DNA from: Woeseia sp.
Lineage (GTDB): Bacteria > Pseudomonadota > Gammaproteobacteria > Steroidobacterales > Woeseiaceae
Direction of reading: 5' to 3'
Length of the DNA: 64,000 bases
Assembly: GCA_021773015.1 (NCBI GenBank)
Contig: JAJFKW010000001.1
Location: 3,393,305 to 3,457,304 of the forward strand
Shown here piece by piece: positions 1 through 8,985 of this stretch. The translations under genes and the position numbers were made by a program. Every line of letters starts with the position of its first letter. The stretch's first letter is position 1. The notes under the pieces are model-generated. The model was not told where the DNA came from. It searched no databases and was given only the letters and a program-made list of their open reading frames with translations.

Positions 1-3000
1 CTCGGTCATTTGCGTTCGAAGAATTCCAATTGGCGCGTGAAATTCTCATAACCTTCTTGCCCCAGGCAGCCATCGAGTCGAATGCAGCATATAACGCGGG
101 TACAAGCAGCAATGAAACAATGGTTGAAAACGCGAGCCCGCCGATTATGGCTCTTGCCATAGGGAAATAGGGTGGGCCGTCGCCGCCCACTTGGGTGGTG
201 CTCACGGCGAGAGGCGCCAACCCTACAATTGTTGTTGCAACAGTCATCAAAATCGGTCGAAGCCTGTCTCTCCCACCTTCAACGATCGCCTGATTGCGCG
301 CCATTCCTGCCTGCCGCAAGTGGTTGATTCTGTCGACCAACACAATTCCATTGTTAACGACCACCCCGATCAAGATCATGATGCCGATCATCGCCATAAA
401 CGAAAACGTAGTTCCCGTGGCTGCAAAGAAAAGAAATACGCCGAGGATCGAAAATGCGATCGAACCGAGAATAATTGAAAATGGCAATATCATGGACTCA
501 AAAAGCGCCGCCATCACCAGAAATATACATGCGATGCCAAGCATAATGTTGGTAAGCATCATCTGCTGTGTTTCGTCTTGTCGCTCGAAGCCGCGTCCAA
601 ACTTCCATGCGTAGCCGGGCGGCAGGTCATATTGGTCCATCAAGGCCTCAGCTTTTGGTTTGACACCATTCAGGGCGAAATCGTCATCGAGGTTTGCCGA
701 GATAATAACCGCGGTTTGGCGATCTGTTCGGCGAATAGTGTCAGGCGCATAAGTCGTCTCAAAATTCGCGACATTGCCCAGCGTAATGCGTGTGCCGTCG
801 CTAGTGTACAAAGGCAGATTAGCCAGCTGGTCCAGCGACTGCTTGTCCGACGGCCGAAATGCCAGGCGCACGTCCACTTCACCTGTGCTCGTGCGAAATT
901 CTCTCAAGTTCTGTCCGCGCAATGCGACGGCGATTGCCTGAGCGACCTGATCACTCGTAAGACCTGCCGCTGCTGATCGAACGCGATCAACAGAGACACG
1001 CACTTCGCGATCGCCAAGTTCCGCGTCGCTGCGCACGTCCTCAAGTCCTTCGAGGCTGCTCAACGCTCGCGCAACGTCCGTACCTATATCATTTAAGCGC
1101 GAAGTTGAGTCGCCGGATATCTGAATGCTAAACGACTCACCTCCACCACCTTGTTGTTCGCGCTCGAAACTAGGCTTCGCAACAGCCAGTACGGGCATAT
1201 TTTCGGTAATGCGATCAATAATGTCTGTAGTGGAAAGCGTCGCATCCGCTTCATCGGTCAATAGTAGGGTGGACTGTGCTTCTTCCTGAGTGTAGTAGCT
1301 GTAGACCGAGTCAATGTTGAACTCTTCCCGATTATCGAACAGATATTTTTCTATCGTATTGACCGTTGCTTCCATCCTTTCGAGAGAGTGTTGCCCTTCG
1401 ACGTGATAGGGCATGTGGAGTCGCCGACCACTATCCTGAGGAAACATGTCAACTTTGACCAGCTTGAAAATCATCAATGGCGCAACGCAAATCGCGGTCG
1501 TTAGTATAACGATTATCGATGTACTAAACGGGTGACCCAACATCCAGCCAAGACTTCGAGCATAACGACTGGTCAAACGTGACATTAGAGCGGTTGCTTT
1601 GGGTTCGGGCGGCGGTTTTATTCTTGCAGCCAACATTGGCACGAGAGTTTGCGCAATAATCAGCGAGGCCAGTAACGCGACGATAATCGTGATCGCTACA
1701 TGTGTCATAAACACGCTGATATCGGTTTTGGTGCCAAACATGATCGGGACAAACACAATAATTGTCGTGAAGGTGCCTGCGATTACCGCAAGCCCCACTT
1801 CTTTGACGCCGGCTAGCGTGGCTTTGTAGGGTTCATCTGGATTCTCATGTCGATGCCTAAAAACACTCTCAGTCACTACTACAGCATTATCAACGAGCAT
1901 ACCGACCGCGAGCATTAGGCCCATCATTGTTAACATGTTGAGACTTAGGCCCGCGAAGTAAAGTGCGCCGAGTGTGATCGTCAACGAAAACGGCACAGTC
2001 GCTGTAACAATTAGCGTCGTGGTTGTTTGGCGTAAGAACAGATAAAGAACAACTATGGCGAGCAGCGCGCCGACCATTCCCGCGTTCAACAAGTCCGAAA
2101 GCGATTCTTTTACTGCCTTACCCTGATTGTCCATGCCGAATATACTAATGCCACGCATTTGTGGCAGTTTGCCAATTTCCTCGACCTCGGCCATTACACG
2201 GTCGGTAACTTCGACCATGTTAGCGCCGGTTGATTTGCTGACCGACAGCGCAACCGCGTATTTACCATCCAAGTGACGCCCGTAGTCCCGTTCAGGCGTG
2301 CGTAGTTCAATCGCAGCGACGTCCGATAGTTTTAGACCAGAATCGTCAATGACGAAATTGGAAATTTCATCGATGGATTGATATTCCCCTTGAGGCCGGA
2401 CGCTAAACCGTTGGCCCGCGTCGGTGATTTGCCCTGCGCTTACGGAAAAATTGCTGCGCGTGAGCAATGCCAGCAGTTGGTTAATGTCAACGCCGTGCGA
2501 CGCGATCTTTCCGGTATCGAGTAGAATTCTAATTTCTCGTTTATCGACACCGTGAAGCGATACTTGTGATACACCTTCGATTCGCTCAATCCGCTTCTTC
2601 AAAAGCCGGTCCAGCAAATCGTAACTATTGCCCAAATTCCGTTCGCTGGAAATTCTCAATTGTAAAACGGGTTGGTCGGCGAGAGATCCAGTGAATACGA
2701 ATATTCGTCTTACGTCTTCCGGAAATTCGTGGCGTATGGAATCGATTTTCGCGCGTGCTTCGATACCCTTCGCCCCCATTGGCTGGTCCCAGCCGAACTG
2801 CACAAATATTTGTGCCTGACTGTCGCTGGACGAAGAAAACATCTGCTCGACACCACTCAATGTTGCTAGCGCCTCTTCGGCAGGCCGTGTGATGCGGCGC
2901 TCGATCTCTTCGGGTGTGGAGCCGTCGTAAGGGATTTGGATGAAAATGCCCGGAAATTCGATATCCGGAAATTTTTCCAACGGCAGTAAGCGAGATGCAA

Positions 3001-3079
3001 GTAACCCGATAAAACCGAGCGCCACAAATACAACGACTGTGGTCACAGGTCGATTCAATGATACTTCGGTGTGTTTCAT
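1..3079 (-). CDS. RND efflux pump inner-membrane subunit (HAE1-like), C-terminus cut by window edge
   Basis: This is a proton-driven inner-membrane efflux pump protomer of the RND superfamily. About 1,026 codons are visible from the ATG at 3079, and the frame is still open at base 1, so probably only a few residues are missing. It shows the N-terminal TM1 (about residues 12-30), a first porter domain, the TM2-TM6 bundle from about 333, a TM4 motif with VDNA at about 395, and the C-terminal motif RPILMTT-like followed by the last helices up to LLLVPALYAAF. The TM4 VDN resembles SwrC-type pumps rather than the VDD of AcrB. It starts 24 bp after the stop of the other RND gene and is the last visible gene of the operon. 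Substrate unknown. Confidence 0.93.
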   Translation of the reverse strand, partial: MKHTEVSLNRPVTTVVVFVALGFIGLLASRLLPLEKFPDIEFPGIFIQIPYDGSTPEEIERRITRPAEEALATLSGVEQMFSSSSDSQAQIFVQFGWDQPMGAKGIEARAKIDSIRHEFPEDVRRIFVFTGSLADQPVLQLRISSERNLGNSYDLLDRLLKKRIERIEGVSQVSLHGVDKREIRILLDTGKIASHGVDINQLLALLTRSNFSVSAGQITDAGQRFSVRPQGEYQSIDEISNFVIDDSGLKLSDVAAIELRTPERDYGRHLDGKYAVALSVSKSTGANMVEVTDRVMAEVEEIGKLPQMRGISIFGMDNQGKAVKESLSDLLNAGMVGALLAIVVLYLFLRQTTTTLIVTATVPFSLTITLGALYFAGLSLNMLTMMGLMLAVGMLVDNAVVVTESVFRHRHENPDEPYKATLAGVKEVGLAVIAGTFTTIIVFVPIMFGTKTDISVFMTHVAITIIVALLASLIIAQTLVPMLAARIKPPPEPKATALMSRLTSRYARSLGWMLGHPFSTSIIVILTTAICVAPLMIFKLVKVDMFPQDSGRRLHMPYHVEGQHSLERMEATVNTIEKYLFDNREEFNIDSVYSYYTQEEAQSTLLLTDEADATLSTTDIIDRITENMPVLAVAKPSFEREQQGGGGESFSIQISGDSTSRLNDIGTDVARALSSLEGLEDVRSDAELGDREVRVSVDRVRSAAAGLTSDQVAQAIAVALRGQNLREFRTSTGEVDVRLAFRPSDKQSLDQLANLPLYTSDGTRITLGNVANFETTYAPDTIRRTDRQTAVIISANLDDDFALNGVKPKAEALMDQYDLPPGYAWKFGRGFERQDETQQMMLTNIMLGIACIFLVMAALFESMILPFSIILGSIAFSILGVFLFFAATGTTFSFMAMIGIMILIGVVVNNGIVLVDRINHLRQAGMARNQAIVEGGRDRLRPILMTVATTIVGLAPLAVSTTQVGGDGPPYFPMARAIIGGLAFSTIVSLLLVPALYAAFDSMAAWGKKVMRISRANWNSSNANDR

Positions 3080-3103
3080 AGCTGATCCAGTTTGATCGTT
3101 TGG

Positions 3104-6100
3104 TCAGGCCAGTGTGCCTGTCGATTCCGTAGCGATTTCGGGCCACTTTTTGCGATCAAGCAAAGAGTAGACTACTGGTATGACCACTAAAGTCAGTAAA
3201 GTTGAGACAATTAGACCGCCTATCACGGTAATTGCCATTGGCGTACGCATTTCGGACCCTTCGCCGAATCCAATCGCCATTGGCAGTAGGCCGAGCGCGG
3301 TCGTCAATGTCGTCATCAATATTGGCCTCAAGCGGGCTTGTCCTGCTTCAAGGATAGCCGCCATTTTCTCAACGCCTTGCGATCGCAACTGATTGATCAG
3401 ATCGACAAGAACAATCGCGTTATTCACTACAATGCCGGCGAGCATTATGATGCCAATAAAGGCAACGACGTTCAGAGTAGTGCCAGTAACGAAGAGCGCC
3501 AATACGGCGCCGACTAACGCCAATGGAATTGTGAAAAGAATAACCAATGGGTGAATGAGTGACTCGAACTGAGATGCCATAACCAAGTACACCAAAAAAA
3601 CTGCAAGTAGCAGCGCAAACTGCATTGAGCGAAACGACTGTTCCATTTCTTTGTTTTGACCGGAAAGAATGGCGCCGACTCCGCTCGGCATTGGCGTGCT
3701 GTCGATAATCGATTGCGCTGCGATGGCGGCTGTGCCGAGGTCGCCGTAGGCAATATTCGCCGAAATGATCGCAACTCGTTGCTGCGCTACACGCCGAATC
3801 TCGGCCGGTCCACGCGCTATATTTATCTGGGCAACGGCATCTAGCGTGACTGGACGGGACGACGCGGGATTGACTACAAGGTTTCTTATTTCAGCAATAC
3901 TGGTCTGGCGTGTATCGACACTGCGTACCAATACATCGATCTTCTTATCACGCCATGTATAGCGCGTGGCTAGTTCGCCTCTTATGTTTGCAACCACTCG
4001 ATCAGCTATATCACGAACAGCGAGCCCAAGTGCGGCGGCTCGCTCTTGGTCAAACACGATTTGAATTTCTGGGCTGCCGAGCTCGATCGTAGTTTTGATG
4101 TCTGTGAAGCGACCCGAATCGACCATCTTCTGCAAAACCGACTCATTGACCACGTTGAGCTGATCAAGATCGAAGCCAGAGATTTCTATTTGGATTGGGC
4201 TAGAGAAACTCATGAGTGCAGGGCGGTCAAATTCGTACTGTACGCCGGGAATAACGGCGAGCGACTTGCGCAGCGAATTCATTGCCGCAGTCTCTTGCTC
4301 TCGCCCGGCACTACCTTCTAGCCTTATATTTAATGTCCCGGTGTTCTCTCCAGAATCTACTGGATTTGCATCCAGCCTATTGCCAGTGCCAGCAACGGAG
4401 TAACTGATCCCCAAATTCGGTAATTCATTGGCACTGCGTTGTAGTGTTTGAATGACCCGATCTGTCTCCGTGATCGGTGCACCAGGTGCGAGGCGAAGAT
4501 CCACGCTAAATTCGCCTTGTGAGATTTGCGGTATTAGCTCGCTCCCGAGACTGGGTACTAATGCCATTGTTCCGAAAAAAGCGGCTGCTGCGGAAACAAT
4601 GACAGTAGTGCGGTGTGAGAGCGACCATCTCAAAAGAGGATGATAAACTCGGGCGCTCGCGTTGCTAAACCAATGGAAGAATTTTCGAGCCGGCCACAAC
4701 AAATAGAAGAAGATCCAGCGAACGCCGAAAAACGCTAATCTCACTGCGACTACGAGCCAGGCGATAAAATTCGTGAGCAGCGCGAAAAGCCACCGGAACC
4801 CCCGTACCAAAATGTTTCTTCTCGGCTGCTCACGAAAATCTTTTTCCTCGTCCGCATAACGCGAACCTGACCCCGATGCCGCAAGCATCGGAATAAGTGT
4901 TAATGCAACGACTAGCGAAAATATCAAAGCGAAGGTGACTGTCAATGCTTGATCGCGGAATAGTTCCCCCGCAATACCGCTCACAAAAACCATCGGAAAG
5001 AATACGGCCACGGTGGTGAGGGTTGCTGCGACGACGGCGGACCCAACCTCAGTAGCACCATTGCGCGCGCTATCGAGCAAGTTTTCTCCCTGCTCTCGCT
5101 TACGCACTATGTTTTCGAGTACCACAATTGCGTTGTCGACGAGCATGCCGACCGCCAGGGCAATGCCGCCTAAAGACATGATGTTCAGCGAAACGCTGTT
5201 GCCGTACATTAGTAGGAATGTGCCAATAACAGATACCGGAATGGCACCCGCAATGATCCAGGTTGAGCGGGCGTCGCCAAGAAAGCCGTAAAGTATTAGT
5301 ACAGCAAATACGCCGCCAATTACGGCCGCCGTTGACACCTGATTTATTGCCGATGAGATGAACTTGGATTGATCGTAGATTTGAATCAATTCCATTTCGT
5401 CGGGAAGCGTCTCGAGAATTTTGTCGACTCGATTTAGTGCGCGTTTCGCGACCTGCACTGTATTCGCATCACCCTCTTTGTAAACTGCCAACTCCACCGA
5501 CTCTCTACCGTTGACTCTGGTTATTGCCTCCCTCTCCTTAAATCCACGGGTTACCGTTGCGACGTCGCGAAGATAGACCGGGCGGTTGGCAACGTTAGCG
5601 ACAATGGCATTCCGGAATTCTTCAACGTTTTGAAATTCGTTCAAGGTTCGCACCAAGAATCGTTGGTCGCCTTCTTCCAGCCGGCCGCCGGATAGGTTGA
5701 CATTCTCAGCCCGAATTCGGTCCGCTATGACTTGAATGCTGATATCCAGCTGGGATAGCTTTTGCTGATCGACTTGAATTTGTATTTCGTCTTCAAGGCC
5801 GCCGCTAACTTTGACCGCCGCTGTTCCTTCTTCCGCCTCTAAATCGTTTTTGATTCGGTCTTCGGCGAGTCGCCGCAAGGCCTTCAAATCTGCGTCGCTA
5901 ACCGCGGTTGCGTTGCCATCTTCACCTGCTTTGTACATCAACCCGAGCCGAAGAATTGGTTCCGATGACGGATCGAATCGCAACAACAATGGCCGCTGGG
6001 CGGTCAGCGGGAGCTGGATAATATCCACCTTCTCTCGCACATCGACGCCGGCAATATCCATGTCCGTTCCCCAAAGGAACTCCAGTGTTACGTCCGACTG

Positions 6101-6364
6101 GCCGGTCCGCGACACGGAACGTACTACTCTTACGTTTCGAATGACGCCAACAGCCTCTTCAATTGGCTTCGTAATGAGATTTTCGACTTCCAACGGCGCA
6201 GCGCCGGTGAATTCTGTCCGGACGGTAATAGTTGGGTAAGAAATATCCGGAAGAAGATTTACGCTCAGCCTATCTAATGAAACCATGCCGAAAAGCACGA
6301 CGGCAACGGTAAACATCCAAATGGTTACCCGGCGTTCGGTAGCGATTTCGATAAGGCGGCGCAT
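3104..6364 (-). CDS. RND efflux pump inner-membrane subunit (HAE1-like)
   Basis: A full-length RND transporter of 1,086 residues expected to form an inner-membrane trimer pumping substrates from periplasm or membrane in exchange for protons. TM1 is at about 15-31, the porter subdomains lie at about 40-330 and 610-880, and the TM2-TM6 block begins near 345. The TM4 motif GMLVDNAIVV is at about 406-415, with one acidic residue where AcrB has two. Between TM6 and TM7 (about 510-570) there is an unusually long hydrophobic stretch rich in F, L and W that may add membrane-embedded helices. The gene sits 41 bp after the second adaptor gene and 24 bp before the second pump gene. Which substrates it exports cannot be read from the sequence. 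Confidence 0.96.
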   Translation of the reverse strand: MRRLIEIATERRVTIWMFTVAVVLFGMVSLDRLSVNLLPDISYPTITVRTEFTGAAPLEVENLITKPIEEAVGVIRNVRVVRSVSRTGQSDVTLEFLWGTDMDIAGVDVREKVDIIQLPLTAQRPLLLRFDPSSEPILRLGLMYKAGEDGNATAVSDADLKALRRLAEDRIKNDLEAEEGTAAVKVSGGLEDEIQIQVDQQKLSQLDISIQVIADRIRAENVNLSGGRLEEGDQRFLVRTLNEFQNVEEFRNAIVANVANRPVYLRDVATVTRGFKEREAITRVNGRESVELAVYKEGDANTVQVAKRALNRVDKILETLPDEMELIQIYDQSKFISSAINQVSTAAVIGGVFAVLILYGFLGDARSTWIIAGAIPVSVIGTFLLMYGNSVSLNIMSLGGIALAVGMLVDNAIVVLENIVRKREQGENLLDSARNGATEVGSAVVAATLTTVAVFFPMVFVSGIAGELFRDQALTVTFALIFSLVVALTLIPMLAASGSGSRYADEEKDFREQPRRNILVRGFRWLFALLTNFIAWLVVAVRLAFFGVRWIFFYLLWPARKFFHWFSNASARVYHPLLRWSLSHRTTVIVSAAAAFFGTMALVPSLGSELIPQISQGEFSVDLRLAPGAPITETDRVIQTLQRSANELPNLGISYSVAGTGNRLDANPVDSGENTGTLNIRLEGSAGREQETAAMNSLRKSLAVIPGVQYEFDRPALMSFSSPIQIEISGFDLDQLNVVNESVLQKMVDSGRFTDIKTTIELGSPEIQIVFDQERAAALGLAVRDIADRVVANIRGELATRYTWRDKKIDVLVRSVDTRQTSIAEIRNLVVNPASSRPVTLDAVAQINIARGPAEIRRVAQQRVAIISANIAYGDLGTAAIAAQSIIDSTPMPSGVGAILSGQNKEMEQSFRSMQFALLLAVFLVYLVMASQFESLIHPLVILFTIPLALVGAVLALFVTGTTLNVVAFIGIIMLAGIVVNNAIVLVDLINQLRSQGVEKMAAILEAGQARLRPILMTTLTTALGLLPMAIGFGEGSEMRTPMAITVIGGLIVSTLLTLVVIPVVYSLLDRKKWPEIATESTGTLA

Positions 6365-6405
6365 ATTCTATTTTCCTGAGTTACGCGAACCGGGCCGGTC
6401 CAAAA

Positions 6406-7551
6406 TTAGTCATTGGCAGATGCTGTGCCGGTTGCTACGTTTTCGTCATTGATGACCACGACCTTAGAGCCGTCGCGCAAGCCGGATTGGCCTATAAGGA
6501 CAAATTTTTCTGCGTCGCCCAGCCCGTCCGTTATCTCAATTTGGCCGTCGTTCGAGAAGCCGGTTGTCACGGTCCGTCGGCTCGCGATATCGCCATCTAC
6601 TACAAATATGGACGTGGAACCAGCCTCGTCGATAAGCGCGCCGCGCGGAACTTGTAACACATTGCTGTGCAGGTCATAGACAATACCGATACGCGCAAAC
6701 ATGCCTGGTTTTAGTCGGCGGCTATCGTCGAACACTTCTATGGTTGTTTTAAATGTGCCAGTCTCTGAATCGACGACAGGGCTAATACGTGCAACAGTGG
6801 CTGCAAAAATCGCGCCGCCCAGTGCGTCGATTGCCATCGTCACATTCTGTCCGGCCTGAAGTTTTCGGTACTCCCTTTCAGGTACATGCAGATATGAAAC
6901 CAACGGCTCGAGGCTGGTGACCTGAAACAACTGAGCATCAATTTCAACCGTATTGCCAATATTGATGAAGCGTTGAGAAATGACCCCGTCGATCGGTGCA
7001 CGTATGCTGGCATAGCTCAATTGCAGCTTTGCTAGATCGTTCGAGGCACCTAACGCTTCCATTTCAAACTGGATCTTGTCGAAGTCGCCGTCACTCAATA
7101 AACCTCGTTGCTTGAGATCTACGTTTCGCTGATATTCTCGCTCGAGTTTCCGGAGGTTCGCCTCGGTTTGCCGCTGTTCCAATCGCAGTCGATCGCCGTC
7201 TAGACGGGCCAGAATTTTCCCAGCAGTGACAGTATCGCCTTCTTCGACGAGTAACTCCCTGACTTCCCCGCCGACTTTGGCGACGACAAGCGCATCTTGA
7301 AGTGCCTCAATAGCCGCGGTGCCAGAATAAGAAGCGGCGATATCACCGCGCGTCGCTGTAGAGGTTTCTACCGGTATTGCCGGTGTTTCTTCCTCGTCTG
7401 CGTCGGTTGATGTGTCCTCAGATACTTCTTCGGCGTCATCATTTGTCTTGTTTTCGCCGTCCGAAGCTTCACCCGCGTCGTCACTTTGTTGACATGCGGC
7501 AAATAGGATTACTATTGCGATCAAACCGTGCCATTTTTGCCATGGCTTCAT
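6406..7551 (-). CDS. RND efflux periplasmic adaptor lipoprotein (MFP), second of two
   Basis: A 381-residue membrane fusion protein that would link the RND pump to an outer-membrane channel. The N-terminus is a lipoprotein signal ending in LFAAC, so Cys20 is the probable lipidation site. It is followed by a low-complexity acidic linker (about 22-60, rich in D, E and T). The biotinyl-lipoyl half motifs flank a short coiled coil with LEREYQRNVDLKQRG, and the beta-barrel and membrane-proximal domains follow (about 210-370). It lies 67 bp after the first adaptor gene and 41 bp before the first pump gene. It is clearly related to, but diverged from, the neighbouring adaptor, so the operon keeps two different adaptors. 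Confidence 0.94.
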   Translation of the reverse strand: MKPWQKWHGLIAIVILFAACQQSDDAGEASDGENKTNDDAEEVSEDTSTDADEEETPAIPVETSTATRGDIAASYSGTAAIEALQDALVVAKVGGEVRELLVEEGDTVTAGKILARLDGDRLRLEQRQTEANLRKLEREYQRNVDLKQRGLLSDGDFDKIQFEMEALGASNDLAKLQLSYASIRAPIDGVISQRFINIGNTVEIDAQLFQVTSLEPLVSYLHVPEREYRKLQAGQNVTMAIDALGGAIFAATVARISPVVDSETGTFKTTIEVFDDSRRLKPGMFARIGIVYDLHSNVLQVPRGALIDEAGSTSIFVVDGDIASRRTVTTGFSNDGQIEITDGLGDAEKFVLIGQSGLRDGSKVVVINDENVATGTASAND

Positions 7552-7618
7552 ACTGATCTCCCCGGGGTTCCTGTTCCCGCCTGCATTGACGAGCCTTCCA
7601 CTGCATTCTTATTTCGGT

Positions 7619-8686
7619 TTATCCGCTCTTGTGCTCGTTCTTAGCGTTGTTTGCTAGAACTCGGCTGCCGTTGCGTAAGCTTGTCTGTCCAAGTGTTACT
7701 ATCTTTTCGTCAAAGGCGAGACCGCTAATGACCTCCACCATCCCGTCCGTTTCGATGCCGGTTTCAATGATCCGACGCACGGCTTCTCCGTTGTCGACGA
7801 CATAGACGACAGATATGTTGTCTTCACGGATAAGTGCCAACGTGGGTATCAGCATCACATCTTCGTGTTTTTCGTAGGCGACGGAAAAGCGTGCAAACAT
7901 GCCCGGGGCGAGATGTCCGTGACGATTATCGATAAACGCTGTGGCGCGAAACGTCCCGGTCTGTACGTCAATGGTCGGGCTGATACGATCAATTATCGCC
8001 TTAAACGTTGTTTCGGGCACTGCGTCGACTGAGAGTCTTATGGATTGGCCTGCGGCAAATCGGACGAGCTCCGATTGCGGTATTTTTAAGTGCGCAATTA
8101 GCTCCGAGCCATCCGTTACACGAAATGCCTCCGAATTTATTCGTAACTGCTGTCCAATTTTGATGTTCCTAACTGAAATCACTCCGGCGAACGGTGCCCG
8201 AATAGTGGTGTATCCCGAGTTCAGTTTCATAAGGTCATATGACGCGCTCAATGCCTCCACATCAAAGCGCAAATCTTCGAAACTTGCGGTGCTGATCAAA
8301 CTTCGCTTGTGCAGGTCTCGCATCCGCTCATACTCAGATTTCTTCATATCCAAATTTGCTTTTGCCTGACGCAATTGCAATCTGAGTCGTTTGCCGTCCA
8401 GTTTCGCGAGCGCTTGCCCTTCTGCAATTTGATCGCCCTCTTCAACGAGAATTTCCAGCACTTCGCCGGCAGCTCTCGTCAGAACCGGTGCATCAACATC
8501 CGATCGCAGATTTGCAGTGGCATGATAGGTCGCAAATATGTCGTCGCGTATCGGCAGACTGACCTCTACTGGTAACGGTGCGCTAGTGTCGCTGGCCGAC
8601 AGATCGGCGTCATCAGCTTGGCCTACGCCACAGCCACTAAGGGTGATTAGCGAAATCGCGAATAGAAGCGCGGTCGTCTTACTCAT
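7619..8686 (-). CDS. RND efflux periplasmic adaptor lipoprotein (MFP), first gene of efflux operon
   Basis: A 355-residue HlyD/AcrA-type adaptor. The signal peptide ends in the lipobox LSGC, predicting a lipoprotein anchored in the inner-membrane outer leaflet. It has the split lipoyl domain (KLDGKRLRLQLRQAKANL near 100-118), a short alpha-hairpin with MRDLHKRSLIS, and the LAPGMFARFSV beta-barrel motif near 275. It is the promoter-proximal gene of a four-gene minus-strand operon: adaptor, adaptor, pump, pump. No outer-membrane TolC-like gene is seen in the visible part, so the channel is either encoded beyond the left edge or shared with other pumps. Confidence 0.94.
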   Translation of the reverse strand: MSKTTALLFAISLITLSGCGVGQADDADLSASDTSAPLPVEVSLPIRDDIFATYHATANLRSDVDAPVLTRAAGEVLEILVEEGDQIAEGQALAKLDGKRLRLQLRQAKANLDMKKSEYERMRDLHKRSLISTASFEDLRFDVEALSASYDLMKLNSGYTTIRAPFAGVISVRNIKIGQQLRINSEAFRVTDGSELIAHLKIPQSELVRFAAGQSIRLSVDAVPETTFKAIIDRISPTIDVQTGTFRATAFIDNRHGHLAPGMFARFSVAYEKHEDVMLIPTLALIREDNISVVYVVDNGEAVRRIIETGIETDGMVEVISGLAFDEKIVTLGQTSLRNGSRVLANNAKNEHKSG

Positions 8687-8738
8687 ATTTGCTACCTGTG
8701 GTCTTAAAGATCAATTGACCCATTTGGTGTTGTAGTGG

Positions 8739-8766
8739 AGTATAACACTAGATAACTATAACGCAA
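8739..8766 (-). promoter_or_regulatory. Probable sigma-70 promoter of the efflux operon
   Basis: On the minus strand TTGCGT (8766-8761) and TATACT (8744-8739) are separated by 16 bp, about 50 bp upstream of the first adaptor ATG at 8686. The spacer contains the repeated pentamer GTTAT, which occurs three times between 8744 and 8765 and could be a repressor site. No regulator gene is adjacent, so the factor cannot be named. The remaining DNA from 8767 to 8985 shows no convincing gene. Confidence 0.5.
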
Positions 8767-8985
8767 TAGCCCACCGATGTTTCGACTGAACGGATGATTA
8801 TCGCTTTATTTCAAACACTTAAGAGGAGATGGCTGGCCTAAACGCTGCCGTAACCTGCACCAAATCACTGCTGCAAAGCATGCAAATACAGTTTTGTCTG
8901 CAATTGCTGTTGCGAGTTTTCCGTTCTAGTGATTGTTAGATGCGCGAAAAGCGAAAATGGATTTGCTGCCGAACGACTGAGCAAA

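Noticed and set aside
5811-6239. Long plus-strand ORF within the first RND pump gene
   Set aside because: It is the antisense shadow of a strongly conserved pump-coding frame.
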